Shown here: positions 1 through 8,390 of the stretch, piece after piece
Layout of the letters: each line of letters starts with the position of its first letter
Position numbering within the stretch: position 1 is the first letter of the stretch
Assembly (NCBI GenBank): GCA_934271085.1
Contig: CAKQQU010000024.1
Location: 1 to 22,795, forward strand
Source of the DNA: an uncultured Bacillota bacterium
GTDB lineage: Bacteria > Bacillota > Dehalobacteriia > UBA4068
Direction of reading: 5' to 3'
Length of the DNA: 22,795 nucleotides
The notes under the pieces: generated by a model
The model's database searches: none
What the model was told of the DNA's origin: nothing
The model's input: the letters and a program-made list of their open reading frames with translations, nothing else
Made by a program: the position numbers and the translations under genes

Positions 1-1473
1 AACTTTGTCCTGCTCAACCAGGAAAGGGAAGAAGATGGGGAACCTTTGTTCGCCAATCCCCGTAATGCGGCAGCCGGCAGCCTGCGGCAGCTGGCTCCCA
101 GGATCACAGCCCGGCGCAGGCTGGAAGTATTCTTTTACGACGTTATTGCCGGGCCGGAATATCAAAGCCAGCATGAACTCCTTGACCGCCTGTCCGCCTT
201 AGGGCTGCCGGTAAACGAGGAACGAAAAGTTATCGGCAGTCTTGATGAGATTTGCGGATATCTGGAAGAAATGACCCAAAAACGCCATTTATTATCCTAT
301 GATATCGACGGTATGGTCATTAAGCTTGATCCCATACCCCAAAGAGAGCTGCTGGGAACAACAGTCAAATATCCCAAATGGGCCATAGCCTATAAGTTTC
401 CGCCGGAGGAAGCGGAAACTGTGGTGGAAGATATTATCATAGGCGTAGGCCGTACCGGAGCCCTTACGCCAACTGCAGTACTCAGGCCGGTCTTTCTGGC
501 AGGCAGTACCATCAGCAGGGCCACTCTTCATAATGAAGATAATATCAGGGAAAAGGATATACGCATAGGGGATCATGTATATGTTCACAAGGCTGGCGAT
601 GTTATACCGGAAGTAGCTTCTGTTATCAAAAACAGCCGCACCGGCAAGGAAAAGATATTCAGCATGCCCCGGTTTTGTCCCGAATGCGGCAGTCCGGCCT
701 TAAGGCCCGAAGGGGAATCTGTCCGCCGCTGTCTGAATATTGACTGTCCGGCCAGGTTATACGAATCCATTATCCATTTCGCCTCAAAGCCTGCTATGGA
801 TATTGACGGCATGGGACCCGGCGTGATACGCAAACTGCTGGACAGTAATTGCATCAACAATATTGTGGATATATATGATCTGGATAAAGAAAAACTGCTT
901 AAACTGGAAGGATTTGCCGCGGTTTCTGCGGAAAAACTTTTATCCGCTGTGGAAAAAAGCAAAGAACGGCCTCTTTCGGCCCTGCTGTTTGCTTTGGGAA
1001 TACGTCATGTGGGGGAAAAAGCAGGCAAAGTGCTTTCTTCGTCATTCCCGGATATGGAGCATATCATTGCTGCGGATAAGGATACCCTTACCGCAATACC
1101 GGAAATAGGGGAGATAATTGCCCAGAGCATCATCGATTATTTCCGTTCTGACAGCAACAGGGAGCTGGTAAAGAACCTGGAAAAACATGGAGTCAATATG
1201 CTGGGGCAGCCAATTATACCCGCAGACAAGCAGCCCCTTTCCGGCCTGGTATTTGTTATAACAGGCACTCTCGAGAATATGAGCAGGGAAGAGGCCAAAG
1301 CCCTGATAGAGCACAATGGGGGCAAAACAAGCTCCTCAATAAGCAAAAAAACCGATTATCTGCTGGCAGGCGCAAACCCAGGCAGCAAAATGGCTAAAGC
1401 CAATGAATTAAATGTGCCGGTTATCGACCTGAAAAAACTCCAGGCAATGCTGGAGCCGGCAGATGCAAATTAA
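1..1473 (+). CDS. ligA: NAD-dependent DNA ligase LigA, 5'-truncated by window edge
   Basis: NAD+-dependent DNA ligase, which seals nicks during replication and repair. The frame is open from base 1 and gives about 490 residues, against roughly 670 for the family, so the N-terminal domain and the adenylated KxDG lysine lie outside the window. Visible in order: the end of the adenylation domain with the family signature FANPRNAAAGSLRQL; the DGMVIKL and KYPKWAIAYKFPPEE motifs; the OB fold; a four-cysteine zinc finger (Cys226, 229, 244 and 249, counted from base 1); helix-hairpin-helix repeats; and a C-terminal BRCT domain (about 410-486). The usual Asp after SLRQL is Ala here, which is minor. 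An intrinsic terminator begins 10 bases after the stop, so the gene ends its transcript. Identification is secure; only the 5' end is missing. Confidence 0.97.
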   Translation, partial: NFVLLNQEREEDGEPLFANPRNAAAGSLRQLAPRITARRRLEVFFYDVIAGPEYQSQHELLDRLSALGLPVNEERKVIGSLDEICGYLEEMTQKRHLLSYDIDGMVIKLDPIPQRELLGTTVKYPKWAIAYKFPPEEAETVVEDIIIGVGRTGALTPTAVLRPVFLAGSTISRATLHNEDNIREKDIRIGDHVYVHKAGDVIPEVASVIKNSRTGKEKIFSMPRFCPECGSPALRPEGESVRRCLNIDCPARLYESIIHFASKPAMDIDGMGPGVIRKLLDSNCINNIVDIYDLDKEKLLKLEGFAAVSAEKLLSAVEKSKERPLSALLFALGIRHVGEKAGKVLSSSFPDMEHIIAADKDTLTAIPEIGEIIAQSIIDYFRSDSNRELVKNLEKHGVNMLGQPIIPADKQPLSGLVFVITGTLENMSREEAKALIEHNGGKTSSSISKKTDYLLAGANPGSKMAKANELNVPVIDLKKLQAMLEPADAN

Positions 1474-1482
1474 TTTAATATC

Positions 1483-1528
1483 AAGTCCCCGCTTATGCAT
1501 CTTGCAGTCAAGCAGGCGGGGACTTTTT
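1483..1528 (+). terminator. Intrinsic terminator of ligA
   Basis: A perfect 10-bp stem (AAGTCCCCGC at 1483-1492, GCGGGGACTT at 1516-1525) is followed by a T run at 1524-1528. It starts just after the ligA stop codon. Confidence 0.9.
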
Positions 1529-1530
1529 CT

Positions 1531-1560
1531 TTGTCAATAAAGCATATGCTTATATATTAT
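1531..1560 (+). promoter_or_regulatory. Possible promoter of an orphan short transcript
   Basis: TTGTCA (1531-1536) and TATTAT (1555-1560) are separated by 18 bases, a reasonable sigma-A promoter directly downstream of the ligA terminator. Transcription would start near 1567 and meet a strong terminator within about 45 bases, with no ORF between. The region is AT-rich, so a chance match is possible. Confidence 0.35.
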
Positions 1561-1575
1561 AGATGATTGGATATC

Positions 1576-1613
1576 CACCTCCTGCCCGTAATTAGTGGCA
1601 GGAGGTGTTTTTT
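1576..1613 (+). terminator. Orphan intrinsic terminator hairpin
   Basis: A perfect 11-bp stem (CACCTCCTGCC at 1576-1586, GGCAGGAGGTG at 1597-1607) is followed by six T (1608-1613). No gene lies between this hairpin and the ligA terminator 48 bases upstream. It may be a second backup terminator for ligA or the 3' end of a very short RNA. The two arms carry an anti-Shine-Dalgarno-like CACCTCCT and a Shine-Dalgarno-like AGGAGGTG. Confidence 0.75.
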
Positions 1614-1853
1614 ATCTCCAATATCTCGTAATTTTTCGTTGTTTTTGGTTGGTCATAAATTAAATATTAGAATTTGATATCCAAAATTATCGTTGATGTT
1701 TCCTTGATATGTGTCCATTGGTATTATGTCTTACTAAATCGTAAATTTTCATTTCCGGAGTAAGACAAACAGACCGAGATATGTTATTAGAATAGTAGTT
1801 GGAAATATTGCCAGGTTATTCCATCTATATAGATATAAAGCAGTTAGACAAAC
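1614..1853. other. AT-rich intergenic stretch, nothing identified
   Basis: This stretch is visibly richer in A and T than the flanking ligA and respiratory-complex genes. I see no convincing ORF, RNA fold or repeat. A weak promoter-like pair (TTGCCA at 1808-1813 with AT-rich sequence around 1831-1839) could serve the gene that follows, but its spacing is poor. Confidence 0.4.
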
Positions 1854-2387
1854 TTGCATTTGCCAAAGGAGTGTGATTGTATAAAAAAGCGAATACTGAT
1901 TTGTGTATCCTTGCTATTGGTAGTAGTGTGTATTATGGGTGTGTATGCTGTGCAATCATCAAAAATAGTTGGTGAAGAAGGATTGATAGCAAAGGCTCGC
2001 AAGGAGATTTCTAATCTTGCAGAAGTAGATACTATTGAAATGACAATAGCGGGAAAATCTACAATAGAGAACAATAGGCATCTATTTTGGATTATTACAG
2101 GAAACGAATACCAAATGCACAGATACTATCCTCTTGAAGTTATCGAGGTTAAGAATGGAGAATACAAATTTGTTCGCTTGCACAATGGTGGCACTCAAAG
2201 AGGGCAAGACATATTCTTTGAATACTTTGGCAGTGGTTACTCGTTTGTTATAAATAACCCTAAGTGTAAAAGCATTGTGATTGGTGAAACTATTGTGCCA
2301 GTTACAGAATTACCTTTTGTTTATTACTATCCATTTGCTCCCAATGAATATTATTTTCTTGATGCAGAGGGAAATAAACTCAATTAA
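1854..2387 (+). CDS. Hypothetical membrane-anchored or secreted protein, start uncertain
   Basis: I do not recognise this protein (up to 177 residues). It has basic residues followed by one hydrophobic segment (ILICVSLLLVVVCIMGVYAV), a signal anchor or signal peptide without a canonical lipobox. A mainly polar extracytoplasmic domain of about 130 residues follows, rich in Tyr and Phe. The open frame begins with TTG at 1854, but the only good ribosome binding site (AAAGGAG, 1865-1871) lies downstream of it, and no ATG, GTG or TTG follows that site in this frame. A TTG at 1877 is well spaced but out of frame; one base fewer in the A6 run at 1883-1888 would join it to this ORF. The gene may therefore carry a frameshift or use an unusual start. 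It is visibly more AT-rich than its neighbours, which fits an acquired gene. A terminator follows. Confidence 0.6.
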   Translation: MHLPKECDCIKKRILICVSLLLVVVCIMGVYAVQSSKIVGEEGLIAKARKEISNLAEVDTIEMTIAGKSTIENNRHLFWIITGNEYQMHRYYPLEVIEVKNGEYKFVRLHNGGTQRGQDIFFEYFGSGYSFVINNPKCKSIVIGETIVPVTELPFVYYYPFAPNEYYFLDAEGNKLN

Positions 2388-2432
2388 GCCAATTCCAATT
2401 TGTTAAACTGAACAGCATATACTGACCGATAG

Positions 2433-2464
2433 GAGCAAGGTTGAAATACACCTTGCTCTTTTTT
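2433..2464 (+). terminator. Intrinsic terminator after the hypothetical gene
   Basis: A 9-bp stem (GAGCAAGGT at 2433-2441, ACCTTGCTC at 2450-2458) with an 8-base loop is followed by six T (2459-2464). It lies 45 bases after the hypothetical gene's stop. Confidence 0.85.
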
Positions 2465-2673
2465 GTTTGCTAATGGGTTGTCCACACCAGAAATCTTACA
2501 ACGATATTTTTTGTTTTTTTGGGGGTCTGAGTGTGTTTTTCCCTTGGTTTCAAGGTGGATGACTATGATATACACAATGCTAGAATATATAAAGCATACG
2601 CCGGAATCCTTGACCAATCACCTGAATGAATATATAATAAAGAAGATAGGGTTCTATCAGGAAATTAGTTAAT
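2465..2673. other. Intergenic stretch before the respiratory-complex operon
   Basis: AT-rich, with no supported gene. A 69-codon open frame spans it but starts inside the terminator T run, has no ribosome binding site and resembles nothing I know. It could hold degraded remains of an older gene, but I cannot show that. Confidence 0.35.
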
Positions 2674-2703
2674 TGGTCATCTGCAAAACATTGCTGTAAA
2701 TAC
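2674..2703 (+). promoter_or_regulatory. Candidate promoter of the complex I-like operon
   Basis: TTGGTC (2674-2679) and TAAATA (2698-2703) are 18 bases apart and lie 37 bases before the first gene of the eleven-gene operon. The match is moderate. No other better candidate was seen between the upstream terminator and the operon. Confidence 0.3.
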
Positions 2704-2739
2704 TTGGAATTTCTGATCCGTTTAAAAGGAGAGACATAG

Positions 2740-4167
2740 ATGCATTACCCTGAAATAATCCTTTTTTGTATTCTTGTGCCGCTGATCGGCTCGTTTATTC
2801 TGCCGTTTTTGGGAAAGATCAATGCAGGACTGCGTAATATAGCGGCTCTTATATTTGTTCTTACCTCTTTCGTAACGGCAGGTTTTGCCTTACAACAGGC
2901 ATTAAACGGCTCTCCGCTGCATATAGAGCTAGCCATGCCCCTGGGGCTTTCCTTCGGTTTTTTAGCGGACGGGCTGGCTGTGCTTATGGCTCTTATTTCA
3001 TCCTTGGCAGCGGCTATCATCATATTCTATTCTTTCGGCTACATGGAACACTATGATAACCAGAATGAATATTACATGCTTGTTACTTTGTTAACAGGCG
3101 CCGGGATGGGAATGTTTTTTTCTACCAGCCTCCTTATTTTGTATTGCTTCTGGGAAATCGCGGCCATATGCGGTTGGCGTCTGATCGGCCTGCACAGAGA
3201 AAATGATATTGCCGTCAAGGCTGACAAGGCCTTTCTTATCAATATCGGCGGCTCATTGCTGATGCTGCTGGGATTCATTGGTATATATATCCAAAACGGC
3301 ACCTTTAATATGCTGGAAATGCAGGATAAAGGTCTTGATAACTGGATAATGATACTTATCCTTTTCGGTATACTTTCCAAATCCGCCACTGTGCCATTAC
3401 ATTCCTGGCTCCCGGATGACAGCAGCGCGCCGGCACCTGTAACCGCACTGCTTAATGGGGCCATACTGGTAAATACCGGCGTTTATGTTTTTGCCAGGAT
3501 GTTCCTGGTAAATTTTCATCTGGACGCTGTGTGGAATCTTGTCATCCCCATCATCGCGGCAATATCAGCACTGGTAGCCGCCGGGGCGGCAATGACAGAA
3601 AACGATATCAAACGCATACTATCTTATTCGGCAGTCAGCCAGATCGGTTTCATATTTTTAGGGCTTTCCTGCGGCAATGCCGCGGGAGCGGCAGGCGGTC
3701 TGCTTTATATACTTACCAATTGCCTGGCCCTGGGCGGGCTGTTCCTTTGTGCCGGGATAATCGAATATAAATGCCATACCCAGGATATCAGCCAGTTGGG
3801 CGGGCTTGCACAAAAGCTGCCGATTACCTGCATTGCTTTTGCCATGTGCGCTTTTTCCGTAATGGGTATCCCCCCCTTCGGCGGCTTTTTTGCCAGGTAT
3901 CTGGTGATCGACGGCGCTTTTACAGCCGCTAATCCCTGGATAGCTGCAGTTTTCATTATAGGTTCCGTGATGACCGTGATTTACCTGTCGCGGGCTTTTA
4001 TCAAAGTTTTCTTCGGGCAGCTTACTCATCCTGATATCAGGGAAGGGTCCTGGGAAATGGTATCATCCGTCTGTCTTTTGGGAGCTCTTTCCCTGCTGGC
4101 CGGTATCTTTACCAATATTCCTTCGCAACTTACGACATTCATCATAGATAATCTGGGGAGGTGGTAA
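2740..4167 (+). CDS. Antiporter-like proton-pumping subunit (HyfB/NuoM/MrpD family), Ehr complex
   Basis: Membrane subunit of the complex I / Mrp antiporter-like superfamily, 475 residues, hydrophobic throughout with about 14 predicted membrane segments. The pumping residues are in place: Glu139 in FWEIAA (TM5 glutamate), Lys214 in ILSKSATVP (TM7 lysine) and the signature HSWLPD starting at His221, followed by PAPVTALLNGAILVNTGVY. A second signature, KRILSYSAVSQIGFI, lies in the later half. It is the first gene of the operon, with ribosome binding site AAAGGAGAG seven bases before ATG, and is one base from the next gene. It should translocate H+ or Na+ when the hydrophilic arm passes electrons. 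Family membership is secure. The subunit letter is less sure, because M-, N- and L-like paralogues are hard to separate by eye. Confidence 0.9.
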   Translation: MHYPEIILFCILVPLIGSFILPFLGKINAGLRNIAALIFVLTSFVTAGFALQQALNGSPLHIELAMPLGLSFGFLADGLAVLMALISSLAAAIIIFYSFGYMEHYDNQNEYYMLVTLLTGAGMGMFFSTSLLILYCFWEIAAICGWRLIGLHRENDIAVKADKAFLINIGGSLLMLLGFIGIYIQNGTFNMLEMQDKGLDNWIMILILFGILSKSATVPLHSWLPDDSSAPAPVTALLNGAILVNTGVYVFARMFLVNFHLDAVWNLVIPIIAAISALVAAGAAMTENDIKRILSYSAVSQIGFIFLGLSCGNAAGAAGGLLYILTNCLALGGLFLCAGIIEYKCHTQDISQLGGLAQKLPITCIAFAMCAFSVMGIPPFGGFFARYLVIDGAFTAANPWIAAVFIIGSVMTVIYLSRAFIKVFFGQLTHPDIREGSWEMVSSVCLLGALSLLAGIFTNIPSQLTTFIIDNLGRW

Positions 4168-4168
4168 T

Positions 4169-6055
4169 ATGTTTAACGCATTAGGCTCATTTATTACCTC
4201 CGGCAGCGGCACCAATCTGCTTTTAGCCATGGTGGCATTACCGGCCGTTCTGGCAGCCATAATACTTTTGATACCCAAAAGGAACTCTGGGTCGCGCTCG
4301 CTTATATTCATACTGGCCTGCATCATTGACCTTTTGTGTGCCATAGGCCTGTACATAGGGGAAGATATGAGCATGATCATTCCCTGGGCAGGCCTTGAGA
4401 TCAACCTGGCAATGCTGTTATACCCGTTCTCCAAATTAATGCTGCTGGCTGCAGCCAGCTTTGCATTTCTGGTGGGGCTTTATTCCATATCGTTTATGCG
4501 AGGTAAACAAACAGGAGGTCAATTCTTCTTTTATTATCTCCTCAGCCTGGCACTGGCAAACGGAGCATTTCTGGCCAACAATATGGTAGTTATGCTGTTC
4601 TTCTGGGAAGGGCTGCTGATAACATTATTTGGAATGGTGATAGCCGGAAATAAAGAAAAAACCGCGGCTGCCGTAAAAGCACTGGTAGTCAACGGCATCG
4701 CCGATCTGCTGCTGATGATGGGTATTGCCATAACCTGCATCCAGACAGGCACGATGATGATGGACGTTATTAGTAATGTCCCATTAGAAGGCATCGGTAC
4801 AGTAGGATTCATCTGCATGTTTTTAGGAGCAGCCGGGAAAGCTGCGGCAATACCCTTCCATAGCTGGCTGCCTGATGCTTCCAAACAAACGCCGGCGCCC
4901 TTTTTGGCTATCATGCCGGCTGTATTATGCAAGCTGCTTGGGGTATACCTGCTGGTAAAAATGTCCGTCAACTTTTTCGATATACGCCCCGGCAGCAGCA
5001 TGAGCACCATGATGATGATAATCGGCGCTTTAACCGTTGTGCTGGCTATAGGAATGACCCTGGTACAGAAAGACTTTAAGCGTATACTTGCCTATCATAC
5101 CATTGGACAGACCGGGTACATAGTGCTGGCTATCGGCACAGCCACCCCTGTTGGCATAATAGGGGGCATGTTCTATATGCTTAACTGTTCGGCAGGCAAC
5201 TGCTGCCTGTTTTTGACCGCAGGAGCGGTAGAAAAAGAAGCCGGTATAACTGATCTGCGTAAAGCAGGCGGGCTGGGACGTTATATGCCCATAACCGCAA
5301 TATGTTTTTTGATAGCTGCTCTTTCAATATGCTGTATACCGCCTTTCGGAGGCTTTTTCTCCCAGGAACTGGTATTTACAGCCGCAATGCAAGGCGGCAC
5401 AGTTTACCTTGTAGCCGCATTCCTGGGCTTATTCCTTACCTTGATATCCTTCCTTAAACTGGGCCGTTCGATATTTTTCGAAAACAGCCGGTTCGCCGAT
5501 GAAACGGAAAAAGACAGCGTCAAGGAATGTCCGGGAGCAATGCTGTTGCCCATGCTGATCCTGGCCGGAAGCTGTGTTTTCCTTGGTGTAGCAAACTCTT
5601 CTCCGCTGTCTGTAATACAGCCTTTGCTGGGAGGAAAAGCTGCAGGTTTGAATTATGCGGGTTGGCCGTCTTCCCATATACTGGTCATTATAACAGCAGG
5701 CGTTCTGCTGCTGGCGATCATCAGCCATTATATTGGCTGCAGAAAAACCGGCGAAGCCTTTAAGGCTGCGGATCATATAACTCATCTTCCTGTTCTGCGC
5801 CAATTATATAATATAGCTAAAAAGCACTATCTTGATCCCTACAATATAATAACGGTCATATTCAAAGTTCTGGCCTTTATTTGCCATTGCCTTGAACGTT
5901 GCCTAAACTGGCTGTTGGATACCTTAATTGCCGGGGTAATTTCCTCGGCGGCAGCAGCTTTGCACAATTTCAATACCGGTAGTTCCAGAAAATATGTTTT
6001 CTGGACGATGGTGGGGCTGGCTCTGCTGCTGCTCCTGGTACTTATTTTGATGTAG
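4169..6055 (+). CDS. NuoL/HyfB-like antiporter subunit with C-terminal extension, Ehr complex
   Basis: Second antiporter-like membrane subunit, 628 residues. Glu147 in FFWEGLL, Lys224 in AAGKAAAIP and His231 in HSWLPDASKQTPAP match the conserved ion-translocation residues. KRILAYHTIGQTGYI gives the second family signature. After the core of about 500 residues there is a tail with a long amphipathic stretch and a last membrane helix (YVFWTMVGLALLLLLVLILM), the arrangement expected for the NuoL lateral helix that braces the membrane arm. The length is close to NuoL (about 610). Ribosome binding site GGGGAGGTGG precedes ATG. This subunit probably sits at the distal end of the membrane arm, as NuoL does. 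The L-like assignment rests on length and tail. Confidence 0.9.
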   Translation: MFNALGSFITSGSGTNLLLAMVALPAVLAAIILLIPKRNSGSRSLIFILACIIDLLCAIGLYIGEDMSMIIPWAGLEINLAMLLYPFSKLMLLAAASFAFLVGLYSISFMRGKQTGGQFFFYYLLSLALANGAFLANNMVVMLFFWEGLLITLFGMVIAGNKEKTAAAVKALVVNGIADLLLMMGIAITCIQTGTMMMDVISNVPLEGIGTVGFICMFLGAAGKAAAIPFHSWLPDASKQTPAPFLAIMPAVLCKLLGVYLLVKMSVNFFDIRPGSSMSTMMMIIGALTVVLAIGMTLVQKDFKRILAYHTIGQTGYIVLAIGTATPVGIIGGMFYMLNCSAGNCCLFLTAGAVEKEAGITDLRKAGGLGRYMPITAICFLIAALSICCIPPFGGFFSQELVFTAAMQGGTVYLVAAFLGLFLTLISFLKLGRSIFFENSRFADETEKDSVKECPGAMLLPMLILAGSCVFLGVANSSPLSVIQPLLGGKAAGLNYAGWPSSHILVIITAGVLLLAIISHYIGCRKTGEAFKAADHITHLPVLRQLYNIAKKHYLDPYNIITVIFKVLAFICHCLERCLNWLLDTLIAGVISSAAAALHNFNTGSSRKYVFWTMVGLALLLLLVLILM

Positions 6056-6071
6056 AAAGGAGGGGTTCCAA

Positions 6072-7565
6072 GTGCCTGCATCTTTTGCGACATCTATATA
6101 TGCGTTTATGGGACTGCCTCTTGTGGTTATTCTGGGGCTTAACATTATCCGCAAGAAGCCTGCGGGAAAGATCGCCCTGACTGTGGGATGCACTGTATCC
6201 GCAATACAGATATTTTCTGCTCTGATAGGGATAGTACTGCTATTGCAGTATAATAAAACTTCTATCAGCTTCTCTCAGTTCTGGGATATGAAAGCCGTAG
6301 AAGGAGCGTCTTTCTTTTCGGTTGATGTTTTATCATTAACGGCTTTGTTTGCCATAGGGCTTTCGGCCTTTGCGGCTTTCAACACAGCTAAGCCGGTAGT
6401 GAAGGACAAAGCTCTCAACTTTACCAACCTGGTAATGGTATTGCTGCTAGGCATGAATGGTATCGCCCTGGTAACCGATCTTTTTTCCCTTTTTGTTTTT
6501 ATGGAAATAACAGCCGTTGCCTCCTTTGTTTTGATCTCATTCTTCCGCACTGATACGGGTATTGAGGGCAGCTTTAAATACCTTGTGCTTGATTCCATAG
6601 CAGCCGCGTTCATCCTTCTGGGTACAGCCTTTATTTTCATAACTACCAAAAGCCTGCAATACGCAACTGTTTTCCAGGTGCTGTCGGACTGGGACGCCAT
6701 AGCCAACCCAACACTTGTTATTATCGGCTGTGTGTTTCTCATTGCCGGATTGGCTGTCAAAGCAGGACTGGTACCATTTCATGGCTGGCTGCCAGATGCC
6801 TACCAGGGAGCTCCTGCCCCTGTTGCTGTCTTATTGGGGGGAATAGTTACCAAAATGGCTGGCGTCTATGCCATTATCCGCATCTTCAGCCAGATAATAA
6901 CCAATATACCCATTATTAGTACCTGTCTGATGGTATTCGCTCTAATTTCTGTGATCTTCGGCTCAGTAGCAGCAATAAATCAGCAGGACATGAAACGAAT
7001 ACTGGCATATTCAAGCATAAGCCAAACCGGATATATTATTATTGGTGTCACTTGCGGCAATGTCATAGGTTTTATCGGAGCTGTGCTCCACTTCTTTAAT
7101 CATGCCCTTTTTAAAACCACACTGTTTGTGGATTGCTCTGCTGTTCAGCAACAGGCAGGAACAACTGATATTACAAAGCTTGGTGGCCTGCAGAAGCAAA
7201 TGCCGTTCACCAGCATATCCAGTATGTTGGCCTTTCTCTCCGCCGCCGGCATACCGCCTCTGTCCGGTTTCTGGAGCAAACTGCTTATAATCATTGCCGC
7301 CTGGCAAGCATTTGGTATAGGAATAGCTTCTATTGCTTTACTTGCCTCTTTGCTTACTGCAGCATATTTCCTGCGGCTGCAAAGAAATGTATTCTTCGGC
7401 CCATATAATAACGAATTAGCGGATATAAAAGAGGCCGGCGGCTGCTTTAAATTTACGGAAACAATGCTTTCGGCTGTTACCGTTATATTCGGTATCGGGT
7501 TCCCCATATTGTTGTTGATTCTGCAGGCTAACGGTGTATTTCTGGACGCATATTTTAGGTGGTAA
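6072..7565 (+). CDS. Antiporter-like subunit (NuoN/MrpD family), Ehr complex
   Basis: Third antiporter-like subunit, 497 residues, about 14 membrane segments. Glu145 in FVFMEITAVASF, Lys230 in GLAVKAGLVPFHGWLPDAY and His237 are present, with KRILAYSSISQTGYI in the second half, so it looks functional as an ion channel module. FHGWLPDAY with PAPVAVLLGGIVTKMGVY-type sequence is typical of the MrpD/NuoN/HyfF side of the family. The start is GTG at 6072, chosen because the ribosome binding site AAAGGAGGGG ends seven bases upstream and no ATG is near. It lies 16 bases after the previous stop. Three such subunits imply a pumping stoichiometry like complex I rather than the single antiporter module of small Ech hydrogenases. 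Confidence 0.9.
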   Translation: MPASFATSIYAFMGLPLVVILGLNIIRKKPAGKIALTVGCTVSAIQIFSALIGIVLLLQYNKTSISFSQFWDMKAVEGASFFSVDVLSLTALFAIGLSAFAAFNTAKPVVKDKALNFTNLVMVLLLGMNGIALVTDLFSLFVFMEITAVASFVLISFFRTDTGIEGSFKYLVLDSIAAAFILLGTAFIFITTKSLQYATVFQVLSDWDAIANPTLVIIGCVFLIAGLAVKAGLVPFHGWLPDAYQGAPAPVAVLLGGIVTKMAGVYAIIRIFSQIITNIPIISTCLMVFALISVIFGSVAAINQQDMKRILAYSSISQTGYIIIGVTCGNVIGFIGAVLHFFNHALFKTTLFVDCSAVQQQAGTTDITKLGGLQKQMPFTSISSMLAFLSAAGIPPLSGFWSKLLIIIAAWQAFGIGIASIALLASLLTAAYFLRLQRNVFFGPYNNELADIKEAGGCFKFTETMLSAVTVIFGIGFPILLLILQANGVFLDAYFRW

Positions 7566-7570
7566 AAATA

Positions 7571-8071
7571 ATGGAACTCATTTTAATCGCATGCCTTTTG
7601 TTTATGCTCATCTCAGGAGTTGCGGCGGCAATTATGCGCAGCGGCATCAAATCAGCCCTGGCTTTGGCGGCTGCCAGTATATTTCTCTCGATAATCCTGT
7701 TTATCCTGAAATGTCCCTATGCGGCACTTTTTGAATTATCATTATGCTCCGGTCTAATCACCTGTATTTTCATAGGCACTATCAGCAAAACCACCGGCGA
7801 CCGGCGATCTAATACAGATGATGAGACGCATAAAAAGCGGTATGCGGCTCTGCCTTTTGTGCTGATAGCAGCCGGTATAGTGCTCATTGCCGTTGTTTTC
7901 GGCAGCGGGTTCGATATCAGCTCCACGGCCGGCAGCGTGCCTGCTGCGGAAGAAAGCTTCCGAAACGTATTCTGGAACACGCGTCAGGCTGATATACTGG
8001 GACAGATAATTATCATTATAGCCGGCGCCCTGGCTGTAGTAGTTCTCTTCAGGGAGAGTGATAAATCATGA
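7571..8071 (+). CDS. Small membrane subunit, NuoJ / MrpB-MbhD-like
   Basis: Membrane protein of 166 residues with about five predicted membrane segments (1-20, 27-46, 50-71, 93-111, 140-161). The segment around LKCPYAALFELSLCSGL resembles the 'APDVALTEAAVGAGL' region of MrpB/MbhD-type proteins, and the C-terminal part (NTRQADILGQ and following) resembles the matching region of J-like subunits. It therefore probably fills the J position linking the K-like subunit to the rest of the membrane arm. ATG at 7571 was chosen over an upstream in-frame GTG at 7559, because AGGTGG at 7557-7562 is a good ribosome binding site for the ATG and overlaps the GTG. The stop overlaps the next start (ATGA). The family call is by pattern only. 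Confidence 0.75.
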   Translation: MELILIACLLFMLISGVAAAIMRSGIKSALALAAASIFLSIILFILKCPYAALFELSLCSGLITCIFIGTISKTTGDRRSNTDDETHKKRYAALPFVLIAAGIVLIAVVFGSGFDISSTAGSVPAAEESFRNVFWNTRQADILGQIIIIIAGALAVVVLFRESDKS

Positions 8072-8376
8072 CTTTATTTAATCTTGCAATAATAACCACA
8101 GCTTTGCTTTTGATCATTTCCGGCATATATATGCTGATGCGAACCCACAGTATGCTCAGGATAATTATCGCCATAGAAATACTTATGAAGGCAATAACTA
8201 TGGTACTTGCTTTTGCCGGGTATATCAGTGGCAGCTATATGCTTGTACAAACCTTTATTATTACCATGATAATTATTGAGGTGGTAATTGTAATGGTAGC
8301 CTGTGCGCTGGCTATCAGCTATTACCGCAAGAACGGTAATATGGACATAAGAAAACTTAACAAGCTTAAAGGATAG
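8068..8376 (+). CDS. NuoK/HyfE/MrpC-like membrane subunit
   Basis: A 102-residue protein with three membrane segments, the typical NuoK/MrpC size and topology. Glu37 (IAIEILMKA) and Glu71 (IIIEVVIVM) lie in TM2 and TM3, as do the two essential membrane glutamates of E. coli NuoK (Glu36, Glu72), so the proton path through this subunit looks intact. A polar tail (YYRKNGNMDIRKLNKLKG) follows. The start overlaps the previous stop in ATGA, a sign of translational coupling; AGGGAGAG provides the binding site. The call is strong. Confidence 0.88.
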   Translation: MTLFNLAIITTALLLIISGIYMLMRTHSMLRIIIAIEILMKAITMVLAFAGYISGSYMLVQTFIITMIIIEVVIVMVACALAISYYRKNGNMDIRKLNKLKG

Positions 8377-8390
8377 GGGGGAAGCGAAAA

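Noticed and set aside
2463..2672. 69-codon open frame before the Ehr-like operon
   Set aside because: It starts in the T run of a terminator, has no binding site and the protein resembles nothing.
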